This document shows, piece by piece, positions 34,120 to 43,248 of a stretch of 64,000 nucleotides of DNA. The position numbers and the translations under genes are program-made. Source of the stretch: Clostridiales bacterium (GTDB taxonomy: Bacteria; Bacillota; Clostridia; Oscillospirales; Butyricicoccaceae); contig SFJM01000013.1 in assembly GCA_004555915.1 (NCBI GenBank), positions 1 to 64,000 of the forward strand, in the 5' to 3' direction. Each line of letters begins with the position of its first letter. Positions within the stretch are counted from its first letter, which is position 1. The notes under the pieces were generated by a model. It did not search any database. It was not told the origin of the DNA and saw nothing but the letters and a program-made list of their open reading frames with translations.

Positions 34120-34158
34120 ATACTTCCCGATGATTTGCCGCACCTGCCGGTCATGCAG

Positions 34159-34187
34159 TTGCGCCGGGACGGCTCCGGCGGTATAAT
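34159..34187 (+). promoter_or_regulatory. Promoter of rarA
   Basis: TTGCGC (34159-34164) and a perfect TATAAT (34182-34187) with 17-base spacing. Confidence 0.65.
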
Positions 34188-34222
34188 GGTATCATTCATC
34201 GTATTGCAGGAGGGATGATCTC

Positions 34223-35539
34223 ATGGAACAGCAGACCCTTTTCCGCGGCACAGATACCCAGCCACTGGCAGCACGGCTCCGGCCCCGTTCTCTGGAGGAA
34301 TTTGCCGGACAGACCCATCTGTTAGGCCCCGGAAAAATCCTGCGCCGTCTGATTGAAGCCGACCGGATTTCCTCCATGATTTTCTGGGGACCGCCGGGTG
34401 TGGGAAAAACCACGCTGGCACGTATTATTGCCAATCAAACCCGTGCGTCATTCATTGACTTTTCCGCTGTCACCAGTGGGATCAAGGAAATTCGCACTGT
34501 CATGCAGCGTGCGGAGGACAACCGCCGGTTTGGCGACAAAACCATTGTGTTTGTGGACGAGATTCACCGGTTCAACAAGGCACAGCAGGATGCCTTTCTG
34601 CCCTTTGTGGAAAAGGGCAGCATCATTTTAATCGGCGCCACAACCGAAAACCCATCCTTTGAGGTCAATGGCGCATTGCTGTCCCGCTGTAAGGTGTTTG
34701 TCCTGCAGGCCCTGAAAACCGAGGAGCTGACAGCCCTTCTCTCCCGTGCCCTGCGCGACCCACGGGGTTTTGGTAACCAGACTGTCCACATTGCGCCGGA
34801 TATGCTGGAGCTGATTGCGAATTTCGCCAATGGCGATGCTCGTTCCGCCCTGACCACACTGGAAATGGTAGTACTCAATGGCGATACCGATGAGAACGGG
34901 ATCACCGTCACTCCGGAAACGCTGGAGCAGTGCATTTCCAAAAAATCCCTGCTATATGACAAAACCGGAGAAGAACATTATAACCTGATTTCCGCACTGC
35001 ATAAATCCATGCGTAATTCCGACCCGGATGCCGCGGTATATTGGCTTGCCCGTATGCTGGAAGCCGGTGAGGACCCGTTATATATTGCCCGGCGTGTCAC
35101 TCGGTTTGCCAGTGAGGATGTGGGGCTTGCCGATCCCCGGGCACTGGAAATCGCGGTTGCCGCCTATCAGGCCTGTCATTTCATCGGCATGCCGGAATGC
35201 TCCGTACATCTGACCCAGGCAGTTGTCTATCTGTCCATGGCACCCAAATCCAATGCGCTGTATGTTGCCTATGAAACCGCCAAAAAGGATGCCCTGTCCC
35301 AGCTGGCGGAACCGGTTCCGCTGGTCATCCGCAATGCGCCCACCCGCCTGATGAAGGAGCTGGAATACGGAAAGGGCTATCAGTATGCCCACGATAGCGC
35401 TGAAAAACTGACCAACATGCAGTGCCTGCCGGATTCCCTGCTGGGGCGGGAATATTACTGTCCCACGGAACAGGGCGTGGAGGCCAAATACAAAGCCCGT
35501 CTGCAGCAGATCAAGCAGTGGAAGAAAGAACATACATAA
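34223..35539 (+). CDS. rarA: Replication-associated recombination protein A (AAA ATPase)
   Basis: A 438-residue AAA+ ATPase of the RarA/MgsA family related to clamp loaders. Walker A GPPGVGKTTLA and Walker B VFVDEIHRFNKAQQD are followed by sensor 1 (ATTENPSFEVN). The C-terminal MgsA domain (LYIARRVTRFASEDVGLADPR) is typical. It acts at stalled replication forks. GGAGGG lies 9 bases before the ATG. Confidence 0.95.
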   Translation: MEQQTLFRGTDTQPLAARLRPRSLEEFAGQTHLLGPGKILRRLIEADRISSMIFWGPPGVGKTTLARIIANQTRASFIDFSAVTSGIKEIRTVMQRAEDNRRFGDKTIVFVDEIHRFNKAQQDAFLPFVEKGSIILIGATTENPSFEVNGALLSRCKVFVLQALKTEELTALLSRALRDPRGFGNQTVHIAPDMLELIANFANGDARSALTTLEMVVLNGDTDENGITVTPETLEQCISKKSLLYDKTGEEHYNLISALHKSMRNSDPDAAVYWLARMLEAGEDPLYIARRVTRFASEDVGLADPRALEIAVAAYQACHFIGMPECSVHLTQAVVYLSMAPKSNALYVAYETAKKDALSQLAEPVPLVIRNAPTRLMKELEYGKGYQYAHDSAEKLTNMQCLPDSLLGREYYCPTEQGVEAKYKARLQQIKQWKKEHT

Positions 35540-35625
35540 CGTGTTTCTCCCGCTTTCAAAAAATATTGCCAGTTGCACCCCCAAGCATAGCACCACACAT
35601 AAAAATCTCTATGCAGAAAGGCAAC

Positions 35626-35729
35626 TATGGCGTCCAAAACGTTTGGTGTCTTTCCGTTTTGGATGCCATACACCAGACAATGGGCTGGGAGGATTGTTAA
35701 GGAGGGACTCGCCAGAAGAGTCCCTCCTT
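35626..35729. repeat. Intergenic element with two long hairpins
   Basis: 35626-35641 pairs with 35655-35670 over 16 bp (one wobble), and 35699-35710 pairs perfectly over 12 bp with 35718-35729. Neither has a U-tract. The compact double-hairpin design, far from any gene start, suggests a dispersed palindromic repeat or a structured RNA. No second copy lies in this window. The surrounding 35540-35805 holds no gene I can support. Confidence 0.5.
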
Positions 35730-35805
35730 GACGCCCGGATGGAAGGTGTTCCTGCCGGCTGACATGCCAACCATCCTGTTTTTCCCCACACAGATTGTAT
35801 CACAC

Positions 35806-35855
35806 AAAAAAACCACGTCTTACCGAACTGTTTCGATAAATCGTGGTTTTTTCTT
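35806..35855. terminator. Bidirectional terminator before the glycosyltransferase 3' end
   Basis: AAAACCACG/CGTGGTTTT stem (35809-35817 with 35842-35850) with a long loop and T-runs on both outer sides. Confidence 0.65.
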
Positions 35856-35866
35856 TTATCTTGCTT

Positions 35867-37045
35867 TTATGCTTCTGCCGGCCAGGGCTGCTCCGCGTCC
35901 TCCGGCAGTGTCTCCTGCCGCGCGTGTACCAGCTCGGTGACATAATCCACCAGCCGTTCCGCCGCGTCCGGATGTCCGATGGCACGGATGGTTTCCCGTA
36001 CCGTGCGCATGCGTACCGGGCTGTGGAACAGATGGTACAGCGCTTCATCCAGCGGGAAGGTCTTGGTCACCCGCAGGGCCATGCCATTGTTCAGCAGGAA
36101 TTCCACATTCCGTTCCTCCTGACCCGGAATCGGATGCACCAGAATCATGGGCAATCCCTTTGCAATGGCTTCGGATACCGTCAGTCCTCCCGGCTTGGTA
36201 ATGATACAATCAGAAGCGCTCATCAGCACCTCTACATTGTCCACAAAGCCCATCACATCAATACGGCAGCTTCCGGTATATTCCGCCTTAAAATCACACA
36301 GCTTATGGTATGTACGTTTGTTGTTGCCGCAGACTGCCAGAATCTGAAAATCCATTCCCAGCTCGGTAATCTGCCGTACGGTTTCCGTGCTGTTGCCATA
36401 GCCCATGCTGCCGCTCATGACCAGAAGGGTCGGGCGATCCGGTGACAGGTTCAGCTGTTTGCAGGCTTCTTCCCGTGAAATTTCCACATTGAACTTGGGA
36501 TGGATCGGAATGCCAAACGGCAGAAGCCGTTCCTCCGGTATGCCGCGTTTGACGGCAGTGCGGGTAATCAGCTCGCTGGCAATAACCAGCCCGTCCATAT
36601 GCAGGACATCCTCCCAATACGGATGAATGCAGTAATCGGTGGCAATGCCGATACTGGGCGCTGTCACCATATCCCGCTGCTTCATCTGGCTGACCAGATG
36701 CGCTGCCAGCACATGGGTACATACAATGGCATCCGGTTCAAAATTATCCACAAAATGCTCGAATTTGAATGCACCAAGGGTATTGACCAACTTGACCATA
36801 TTCATCTTATCGAGCTTTTCCCTGTTTTTTGATGTTTTATCATAAAACAATCTGTACAGCTCCGGCGTGTATTTGGAGGACAGCAGGTATCCCTTTGCCA
36901 GCGCCTTCTGTATCATTTTACTGATATATTCATATACATCGACAATCTTTGTTTCTGCACCCTTTTTCTCGAATAAATCAGCCACTGCTTTTGCCGTGGC
37001 ATGATGGCCATATCCGGCAGTGACTGTCAGTAGCAGTATCTTCAT
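35867..37045 (-). CDS. UgtP/MGDG-synthase-like glycosyltransferase (GT28)
   Basis: A 392-residue glycosyltransferase. The N-terminal MGDG-synthase domain begins LLLTVTAGYGHHATAKAVAD. The C-terminal GT28 domain has VMSGSMGYGNS and the sugar-nucleotide loop KPGGLTVSEAIAKGLPMI with PGQEERNVEFL. It probably adds a hexose to diacylglycerol to make glycolipid membrane lipids or a lipoteichoic acid anchor. GAGGAG lies 8 bases before the ATG, and it has its own promoter. Confidence 0.9.
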   Translation of the reverse strand: MKILLLTVTAGYGHHATAKAVADLFEKKGAETKIVDVYEYISKMIQKALAKGYLLSSKYTPELYRLFYDKTSKNREKLDKMNMVKLVNTLGAFKFEHFVDNFEPDAIVCTHVLAAHLVSQMKQRDMVTAPSIGIATDYCIHPYWEDVLHMDGLVIASELITRTAVKRGIPEERLLPFGIPIHPKFNVEISREEACKQLNLSPDRPTLLVMSGSMGYGNSTETVRQITELGMDFQILAVCGNNKRTYHKLCDFKAEYTGSCRIDVMGFVDNVEVLMSASDCIITKPGGLTVSEAIAKGLPMILVHPIPGQEERNVEFLLNNGMALRVTKTFPLDEALYHLFHSPVRMRTVRETIRAIGHPDAAERLVDYVTELVHARQETLPEDAEQPWPAEA

Positions 37046-37067
37046 TTGTCACACTCCTCATCTTCCT

Positions 37068-37096
37068 ATTTTACCTTATTCGGATATGAAGTGCAA
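37068..37096 (-). promoter_or_regulatory. Promoter of the glycosyltransferase gene
   Basis: Minus-strand TTGCAC (37091-37096) and TAAAAT (37068-37073) with 17-base spacing. Confidence 0.65.
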
Positions 37097-37118
37097 TGGC
37101 AATCTTTCCATACCGCTG

Positions 37119-37397
37119 TCACGCCCGGTTTTGCATATATCCGGACATTTCCTGCTGGTATTCTCCTAAAATTCTCTGTTCCAGTTCCTGCCGCATCGCC
37201 GGGCCTACCGGATGCACAATATCCCGATACCGTCCGTCCGGCATCCTTCGTGACGGCATGGCAAGAAACAGCCGATCCGGCCCATCAATAATTTTAATAT
37301 CATGCACGGCAAAGGTATGGTCAAAGGTAACAGATACCAGTGCACGCAGCCGGCCGGTTGGATAAAGCTGCCGGAATTGAATGTCAGTAATTTCCAT
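37119..37397 (-). CDS. spoVG: Septation/sporulation regulator SpoVG
   Basis: A 92-residue small nucleic-acid-binding protein. The opening MEITDIQFRQL, the segment ALVSVTFDHTFAVHDIKIIDG and PSRRMPDGRYRDIVHPV are the family hallmarks. SpoVG affects septation, capsule and stationary-phase gene expression in Firmicutes. AAAGGAG lies 9 bases before the ATG. No clear sigma-H promoter could be assigned. Confidence 0.95.
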   Translation of the reverse strand: MEITDIQFRQLYPTGRLRALVSVTFDHTFAVHDIKIIDGPDRLFLAMPSRRMPDGRYRDIVHPVGPAMRQELEQRILGEYQQEMSGYMQNRA

Positions 37398-37480
37398 TGG
37401 GTAGTACTCCTTTTACCACTTTTACCATATTGTAACCATTTTTCTTGACGGAATCTATTTATATTCTTTCCAAATTGTCT

Positions 37481-37573
37481 TATAATATACCCAGTGAAGG
37501 TTGCTTCACCGCTGAAAGGTATCGTTCTGATACCTTTCAGGCATTCCACGAATATTCTGCGGCTGACACCGCA
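37481..37573 (+). promoter_or_regulatory. murC promoter and hairpin-rich leader
   Basis: A perfect TATAAT at 37481-37486 (weak -35 TTTATA at 37458-37463) starts a leader with three hairpins: GTGAAG/CTTCAC (37494-37509), a perfect 12-bp CTGAAAGGTATC stem (37512-37540) and TGCGG/CCGCA (37558-37573). None has a U-tract. The first would lie at the very 5' end of the mRNA. Confidence 0.6.
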
Positions 37574-37607
37574 TCATTTCTCAATTTCATTTGGAGGCAT
37601 TTGATTC

Positions 37608-38990
37608 ATGTCTGACTTTTCTTTACAGTCTTATGTAACAGATCACAAATCCATTCATCTTGTTGGCATCGGTGGTGTTTCGATGTCCGCGCTGGCAGAG
37701 CTGCTGCTGCACCTGGGTGCAAAGGTGACCGGCTCTGACCGTGCCCAGTCTGATGTAACGGACAAGCTGATTTCTCTCGGCGCAAAAATTACATATGCAC
37801 ATCTTCCCGAAAATGTAGAGGGTGCGGATCTGGTCATCCGCACCGCTGCCGTACATGATGATAACCCGGAAATTGCCCGTGCACGGGAGCTGGGGATTCC
37901 GGTACTGGAACGTGCCCAGGCCTGGGGCTCCATCATGGTTGCCTATCGCAATGCGGTCTGTGTCGCCGGTACCCATGGCAAGACCACAACCACGTCCATG
38001 CTGACCCTGATCGGTATGCAGTGCGGCGTGGATCCCACTGTTATGGTAGGCAGCAACCTGCCGGCGATCGGCGGTACCCTGCGCATCGGTGCACATGACT
38101 GCTTTATTGCGGAATCCTGTGAGTACACCAACTCCTTCCTGAGTTTCCATCCGACGGTTGCCGTCATCCTGAATGTAGACGCAGACCATCTGGACTTCTT
38201 TAAGGATATTGATGATATCATCCATTCCTTCCATCGCTTCTGCGAGCTGGTACCGGAAAATGGTGCGATTGTGGTCAACCATGATTCTGCCAATGCATTA
38301 AAGGCAGTGGAAGGCATTGACCGTACCTGTATTACCTTCGGCTCCACACCGGAGGCAGATGTGTATCCGGAAAATGTCACCGACCGCCATGGTTATTACA
38401 GCTTCGATGTCATGCATCAGGGCAAGCTGTTTACCCATGTGGATCTGTCCGTGCCGGGCTACCACAACATGCTCAATGCCCTGGCTTCCTGTGCAGTCTG
38501 TCTGTTCCTGGGTCTGGATGCTGCCGCATCTGCCGAAGGCCTGAAGCAGTTTACCGGCTCTTCCCGCCGGTTCCAGCTCACCGGACGTACCGCTGCCGGT
38601 ACCATGGTCATTGACGACTACGCCCATCATCCGACAGAAATGACTGCAACCCTGAAAACCGCCCGTGAGATGGATTATGACCGCATTATCTGCGTGTTCC
38701 AGCCCCATACCTATTCCCGTACCAAGGCACTGCTGCCGGAGTTTATTGAAGCCCTCAGGCTGTGTGACAAGGCCATTCTGGCGGATATCTATGCAGCCCG
38801 TGAGCAGAATACCTACGGCATCAGCTCGAAGGATATTGCGGATGCGCTGGATGGCGGCGAATATTACGATTCCTTTGAGAAAATTGAAGCCCGCCTGCTG
38901 GAAATCGCGCAGCCGGGTGATCTGATTATCACCATGGGAGCCGGCAATGTGAACACCATCGGTCCGGCAATCTGCGTAGGGGAATCATAA
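37608..38990 (+). CDS. murC: UDP-N-acetylmuramate--L-alanine ligase
   Basis: A 460-residue Mur ligase that adds L-Ala to UDP-MurNAc, the first amino acid of the peptidoglycan stem. The N-terminal UDP-binding motif LVGIGGVSMSALAELL, the P-loop GTHGKTTTTSM, and the C-terminal IDDYAHHPTEM are all intact. GGAGG lies 13 bases before the ATG. It is a single gene unit closed by a bidirectional terminator. Confidence 0.97.
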   Translation: MSDFSLQSYVTDHKSIHLVGIGGVSMSALAELLLHLGAKVTGSDRAQSDVTDKLISLGAKITYAHLPENVEGADLVIRTAAVHDDNPEIARARELGIPVLERAQAWGSIMVAYRNAVCVAGTHGKTTTTSMLTLIGMQCGVDPTVMVGSNLPAIGGTLRIGAHDCFIAESCEYTNSFLSFHPTVAVILNVDADHLDFFKDIDDIIHSFHRFCELVPENGAIVVNHDSANALKAVEGIDRTCITFGSTPEADVYPENVTDRHGYYSFDVMHQGKLFTHVDLSVPGYHNMLNALASCAVCLFLGLDAAASAEGLKQFTGSSRRFQLTGRTAAGTMVIDDYAHHPTEMTATLKTAREMDYDRIICVFQPHTYSRTKALLPEFIEALRLCDKAILADIYAAREQNTYGISSKDIADALDGGEYYDSFEKIEARLLEIAQPGDLIITMGAGNVNTIGPAICVGES

Positions 38991-39016
38991 TCATCATAAA
39001 ATACGTTTTGATATTT

Positions 39017-39043
39017 AAAAAGCCGCTCAAGGAGCGGCTTTTT
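39017..39043. terminator. Bidirectional terminator murC / mreB
   Basis: Perfect 12-bp stem AAAAAGCCGCTC/GAGCGGCTTTTT with an AAG loop between two convergent genes. Confidence 0.92.
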
Positions 39044-39044
39044 G

Positions 39045-40064
39045 TTATGCCAGCCCCCGTCTGCGTCTGGCAAGATTGATCGGCCCATCCTGCATGCGTT
39101 TCAGGTTGCCCAGGATGCGGCTTGTCCCCATGATGACACAGGTTTCCGGATCCTCCGACCCATGGGCTTCCAGTCCCAGCTCATTGGATAAATATGCATC
39201 TATACCGTACAGTCTGGAGCCTCCGCCTGCCAGCACAATGCCGGTTTCCGTCAGGTCCCCCACCAGCTCCGGCGGCGTGATTTCCATTAATCCGCAGATG
39301 GCGGCCAGAATCTGCTCCGCCTGTTCCCGCAGAAGCGGAACCAGCTCCTCCGAGGTAATGGTTTCACAGGCAGGCAGCCCGCTGGAAACCCGTCTGCCCC
39401 GTACCATCATGGACAGGTTTTCTTCCCGGGGCAGTACGCCGCCGATGGCACATTTGATCTGCTCCGCAGTGGACAGCCCCACCAGCAAATCCCTTTCCTG
39501 CTTCAGATAGCCTTGGATGGCGTCGTCACAGCTGTCCCCGGCTATGCGGATGGATACCGCCCGCACCACAGCTCCCATGGAAATCACGGCAATATCCGTG
39601 GTTCCGCCGCCGATATCCACCACAAGAGTTCCCTTTGGACTGTTTGGGTCAATGCCTGCACCGGCAGCTGCCGCAATAGGCTGCTCCATCAGATAAACCT
39701 TTGATGCGCCCGCCTGCAAGCCGGCATCCACCACGGCACGTTCCTCCAGTTCGGAAACCAGCGGCGGGACACAGATGAGCAGATTGGGGCGCAGCATGCC
39801 GCCTGCCCCTGCCCGTTTGAGAAAGGCCCGTGCCATTATGCTGGTGATTTCACAGTCTGTGATGACACCGCCCCGCACCGGGCGAACTGCCAGCAGGGTT
39901 TCCGGTGTCCGTCCCAGCATATCCCGTGCCTTCTGTCCCACGCTGACAACCTGTCCGCTCTGCCTGCGGATGGCTACCACCGATGGCTCCCGCAGCATGA
40001 TGCCTTTTCCCTGCCGGTATACCAGTACCGACGATGTACCTAAATCCATTGCAAATTCATACAT
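39045..40064 (-). CDS. mreB: Rod shape-determining protein MreB/Mbl
   Basis: A 339-residue bacterial actin. Phosphate loops are visible as AMDLGTSSVLVY and VVDIGGGTTDIAVIS, and the adenosine motif as IVLAGGGSRLYGIDAYLS. It forms filaments that guide lateral wall synthesis. The start at 40064 (MYEFAMDLG) matches family length; the much longer frame continuing upstream is not MreB-like. AGG lies close upstream. The usual mreC-mreD partners are not adjacent, so it may be an Mbl-like extra copy. Confidence 0.93.
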   Translation of the reverse strand: MYEFAMDLGTSSVLVYRQGKGIMLREPSVVAIRRQSGQVVSVGQKARDMLGRTPETLLAVRPVRGGVITDCEITSIMARAFLKRAGAGGMLRPNLLICVPPLVSELEERAVVDAGLQAGASKVYLMEQPIAAAAGAGIDPNSPKGTLVVDIGGGTTDIAVISMGAVVRAVSIRIAGDSCDDAIQGYLKQERDLLVGLSTAEQIKCAIGGVLPREENLSMMVRGRRVSSGLPACETITSEELVPLLREQAEQILAAICGLMEITPPELVGDLTETGIVLAGGGSRLYGIDAYLSNELGLEAHGSEDPETCVIMGTSRILGNLKRMQDGPINLARRRRGLA

Positions 40065-40221
40065 CCTGTGTTTCCTCGCTTTCCCGGCACGCACCGGCCT
40101 GACCGGCGCATGTCCCTTATGTTCCTTCTGTCCTATCACAAGTATATGCCAGTCAGAACCGCGATGATACACAGGATGTCCCATATTTTGTTCGATTTTT
40201 TTCGATGAATTGTTTGCATTC

Positions 40222-40857
40222 CTAAGCATTCCCGGCCTTCGCCGCAGCCAGCACCCAGACGGTTTCCGCTCCTGCCTTCCGCAGCAGGGCAGCACAGCAG
40301 CTGATGGACGCGCCGGTTGTGACAATGTCATCCACCAGCAGGACATGCTTTTCATCCAACCGGGTATTCCGGCGCAGATAAAAGGATTTTCGCGCATTAT
40401 CCCAGCGTTTGTCCGCCATCAGCCTGGACTGCATGCGCGACAGCATCCGCCGCTGCAATGCCGGTACAAACGGAACCTTCCACTGCTTTGCCAGATACTT
40501 TGCCATTTCTGCGCTCTGGTCATATCCCCGGTTACGCAGCCGCAACGGGCTGATGGGAACACAGGTGATGACATCCGGTCTGGGCATCCCATGCAGCTTC
40601 CATGCCTGTTCCATGAGTCCGGCCAGCGGCAGCAGATTTGCCTGTCCATGGGAACCGAATTTCATCCGGAGAATAGCTCCCTTCAGCTCGCCCTGATACC
40701 GTCCGGCACAGATGACCTGTTCCACATGCTCCGGTGCGGGACAGTATACCTGCCCCATCACCTGCTCTGCCTGTTTCCTGCATGCATCACACAGGCCATG
40801 CTGCTTCACGTCAATCCATTCCCCACAGTACACACAGCGAGACGGATACAGCAACAT
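40222..40857 (-). CDS. comFC: ComF-family phosphoribosyltransferase-like protein
   Basis: A 211-residue protein with an N-terminal zinc ribbon (CVYCGEW, CDAC) and a phosphoribosyltransferase domain with the PRPP loop VLLVDDIVTTGASI. Members include ComFC of competence and GntX. DNA uptake function is known for some, uncertain in Clostridia. The start overlaps the recD2 stop region, and GGAGG sits inside the recD2 end, so the two are coupled. Confidence 0.9.
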   Translation of the reverse strand: MLLYPSRCVYCGEWIDVKQHGLCDACRKQAEQVMGQVYCPAPEHVEQVICAGRYQGELKGAILRMKFGSHGQANLLPLAGLMEQAWKLHGMPRPDVITCVPISPLRLRNRGYDQSAEMAKYLAKQWKVPFVPALQRRMLSRMQSRLMADKRWDNARKSFYLRRNTRLDEKHVLLVDDIVTTGASISCCAALLRKAGAETVWVLAAAKAGNA

Positions 40858-43122
40858 TTACGGTTCCTCCATCCCTATCTGCTCCGGTTCCGGCAGACTG
40901 CGAATGAGCCGTGCCCGCAGGGCGCTGTATCGCCGGTTGCGGGTGTTGGTCTGCACCATGGTCTCTGTCACCTGCGGGTCTCCTACCAGCACCAGCAGCT
41001 TTTTCGCACGGGTAATGGCAGTATACAGGATATTCCGGGTCAGCAGACGTTTGGCAATGCCATTGGGCAGGGCGACAATCACCGCTTCAAATTCACTGCC
41101 CTGGGATTTATGTACCGTCATGGCATAGGCCAGCTCCAGCTCATTCAGCATATCAAAGGTATACTGTGCCAGCTTGTCATCAAACAGAATACGCATGGTT
41201 TCGTCCTGCAGGGAAATGTCCACAATCTGTCCCACATCGCCGTTAAACATGCCGGAGCCTTCCTCCTCGGGATCATCGGTCTTTTCCCACAGGATATCAT
41301 AATTGTTGCGTACCTGCATGACCCGGTCCCCCAGGCGGAAGATGGTATCGCCATAACGTTTTTCCGGCTTGGAACCGTCCGGCGGGTTCAATGCCTCCTG
41401 CAGCATGCGGTTTAACTGCTGGGTACCGGCTGCCTGCCGTCTGGAGGGTGTGAGCACCTGAATCTGATCCGGCGTAAAGCCGTAATAATCCGGCAGACGC
41501 TTGCGGCACAGCTCTACCACCGTCTGTATCACATCATCCGGCGTGCGCTGCTTCATGATAAAGAAATCTCCATCCCGTCCGCCGCCCACCGGCATTTCCC
41601 CATGGTTGATGGCATGGGCATTGCGGACAATGGCACTTTGCTGTGCCTGACGGAAAATTTCATCCAGTTCAACGGTATGGATGCGATTGGAGCCGATACA
41701 GTCCCGCAGGAAATTGCCCGGTCCTACCGGCGGAAGCTGGTCCGCATCCCCCACAAGAATCAGGCGGGTTTCCGGCTGCAAGGCATCCAGCAGCGCCTGC
41801 ATCAGGACAATATCAATCATGGAAACCTCATCCAGAATCACTACATCGCATTCCAGTGGATTTTCCCGGTTTCGTGCGAAGACGGCGCGGGTTTCCGCCC
41901 CCCGATAGCCTGCTTCCAGCAGCCGGTGGATGGTTTTGGCCTCCCTGCCGCACAATTCACTCAGCCGCTTGGCAGCCCGCCCTGTGGGCGCCGCCAGTAC
42001 CACATCCAGCCCCACCGCATCATAAAATTCCAGCATGCCACGTACCGTGGTGGTCTTACCGGTGCCCGGGCCGCCGGTCAGGATGACAAGGCCATATTTT
42101 GCCGCCCAGGCAATCGCCTGCCGCTGCCGGGGCGCATAGGTAATGGCACTGTTCTGCTCCAGCGTTTCCAGCAGCGCATCCACATCAAAATCATATGTGT
42201 ATTCCGTGTCCGACAGATCCGCCAGATAATCCGCCACATAGACCTCCGCCTCATGCATGGGATTCAGATACACCGCATCCCGGCGGCAGATGTGCTCACA
42301 CACCAGCCTGCCATTGTCCTGCAGTTCGGTAAAATAGGTTTCCAGCAGCTCGGCCTCCGGCTCAAAGCCATCCTCATCCTGCAGCAGCCTGCTGGCAGTG
42401 GCAAGCAGCTTATTTTTCGGGATAAAGGTATGTCCATTGGTCAGATTAAACTGCAGGGTATACAAAATACCTGCCTCAATGCGTTCCGGGCTGTCCCATG
42501 GCATGCCCTGCGACAGTGCCAGCGTATCTGCCCGGTCAAAGGGAACCTCAAATTCCTCCCCGCACAGCAGGTACGGGTTTTCCAGTACATGGTCAATGGC
42601 GGATTCCTTATACCGCTTATACAACCGGCCTGCCAGCTGGGGCGGCAGGTGATTTTCCATCAAAAATTCCATCAGCCGGCGCATGGAGGTCTGATGTCGG
42701 AACTGCTCCCCGATTGCCTCCGCCTTGCGCGCCGTGATGCCGGCAATGCTGCTCAGCCGTTCCGGTTCATTTGCCATGACAGCAAAGGTTTCCTCCCGGA
42801 ACCGTTCTGCTATCTTACGGGCCAGCTTTGGCCCAATGCCCTTGATGATGCCGGAGGACAGGTAGTCCGCAATGCCTTTGACGGTGGCAGGCATCCGACG
42901 TTCAAAATATTCTGTCTGGAACTGCTCGCCATAGGAAGCATGCGTGACCCAATGGCCGGTGAGCATCAGCTCTTCCCCAAGGCAGACCTGCGGCAGTGTG
43001 CCGACTGCTGTCACATCCTCACCATCCTCCGCAATCAGGCGGATGACCGCATAGCCGTTATCCTCATTTTGATAAATAACCGCATCGACTGTGCCGCCGA
43101 TGCTCAGCAGTTCATGTTCCAT
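40858..43122 (-). CDS. recD2: RecD2-type ATP-dependent DNA helicase
   Basis: A 754-residue superfamily 1B helicase of the stand-alone RecD2 kind. The N-terminal OB and helix-hairpin-helix regions (GIIKGIGPKLARKIAERF) precede Walker A LTGGPGTGKTTTV, DEVSMIDIVLM, GDADQLPPVGPG, and C-terminal AMTVHKSQGSEFEAV. It acts in DNA repair. The ATG at 43122 is 8 bases after GGAGG; upstream in-frame starts were rejected. Confidence 0.95.
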   Translation of the reverse strand: MEHELLSIGGTVDAVIYQNEDNGYAVIRLIAEDGEDVTAVGTLPQVCLGEELMLTGHWVTHASYGEQFQTEYFERRMPATVKGIADYLSSGIIKGIGPKLARKIAERFREETFAVMANEPERLSSIAGITARKAEAIGEQFRHQTSMRRLMEFLMENHLPPQLAGRLYKRYKESAIDHVLENPYLLCGEEFEVPFDRADTLALSQGMPWDSPERIEAGILYTLQFNLTNGHTFIPKNKLLATASRLLQDEDGFEPEAELLETYFTELQDNGRLVCEHICRRDAVYLNPMHEAEVYVADYLADLSDTEYTYDFDVDALLETLEQNSAITYAPRQRQAIAWAAKYGLVILTGGPGTGKTTTVRGMLEFYDAVGLDVVLAAPTGRAAKRLSELCGREAKTIHRLLEAGYRGAETRAVFARNRENPLECDVVILDEVSMIDIVLMQALLDALQPETRLILVGDADQLPPVGPGNFLRDCIGSNRIHTVELDEIFRQAQQSAIVRNAHAINHGEMPVGGGRDGDFFIMKQRTPDDVIQTVVELCRKRLPDYYGFTPDQIQVLTPSRRQAAGTQQLNRMLQEALNPPDGSKPEKRYGDTIFRLGDRVMQVRNNYDILWEKTDDPEEEGSGMFNGDVGQIVDISLQDETMRILFDDKLAQYTFDMLNELELAYAMTVHKSQGSEFEAVIVALPNGIAKRLLTRNILYTAITRAKKLLVLVGDPQVTETMVQTNTRNRRYSALRARLIRSLPEPEQIGMEEP

Positions 43123-43155
43123 GTCCTGTTCCTCCATGCAATAGGTTGCGTGTTC

Positions 43156-43184
43156 ATTATAACACAAGTGGCGAAGTAACGCAA
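43156..43184 (-). promoter_or_regulatory. Promoter of recD2-comF
   Basis: Minus-strand TTGCGT (43179-43184) and TATAAT (43156-43161) with 17-base spacing. The -35 overlaps the end of the tuf terminator T-run. Confidence 0.75.
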
Positions 43185-43213
43185 AAAGTCCCGTCCGGAA
43201 TACCGGACGGGAC
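43183..43213 (-). terminator. Terminator of tuf
   Basis: Perfect 11-bp stem (43188-43198 with 43203-43213) followed by five T on the minus strand. Confidence 0.92.
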
Positions 43214-43248
43214 CAAATGCACAATATCAATGTGTCTCGATTACGAAA

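Noticed and set aside
39045..40397. MreB extended at its N-terminus to 450 residues
   Set aside because: The extra 111 residues are an antisense reading of the comF end and the intergenic region; MYEFAMDLG is the normal MreB start.
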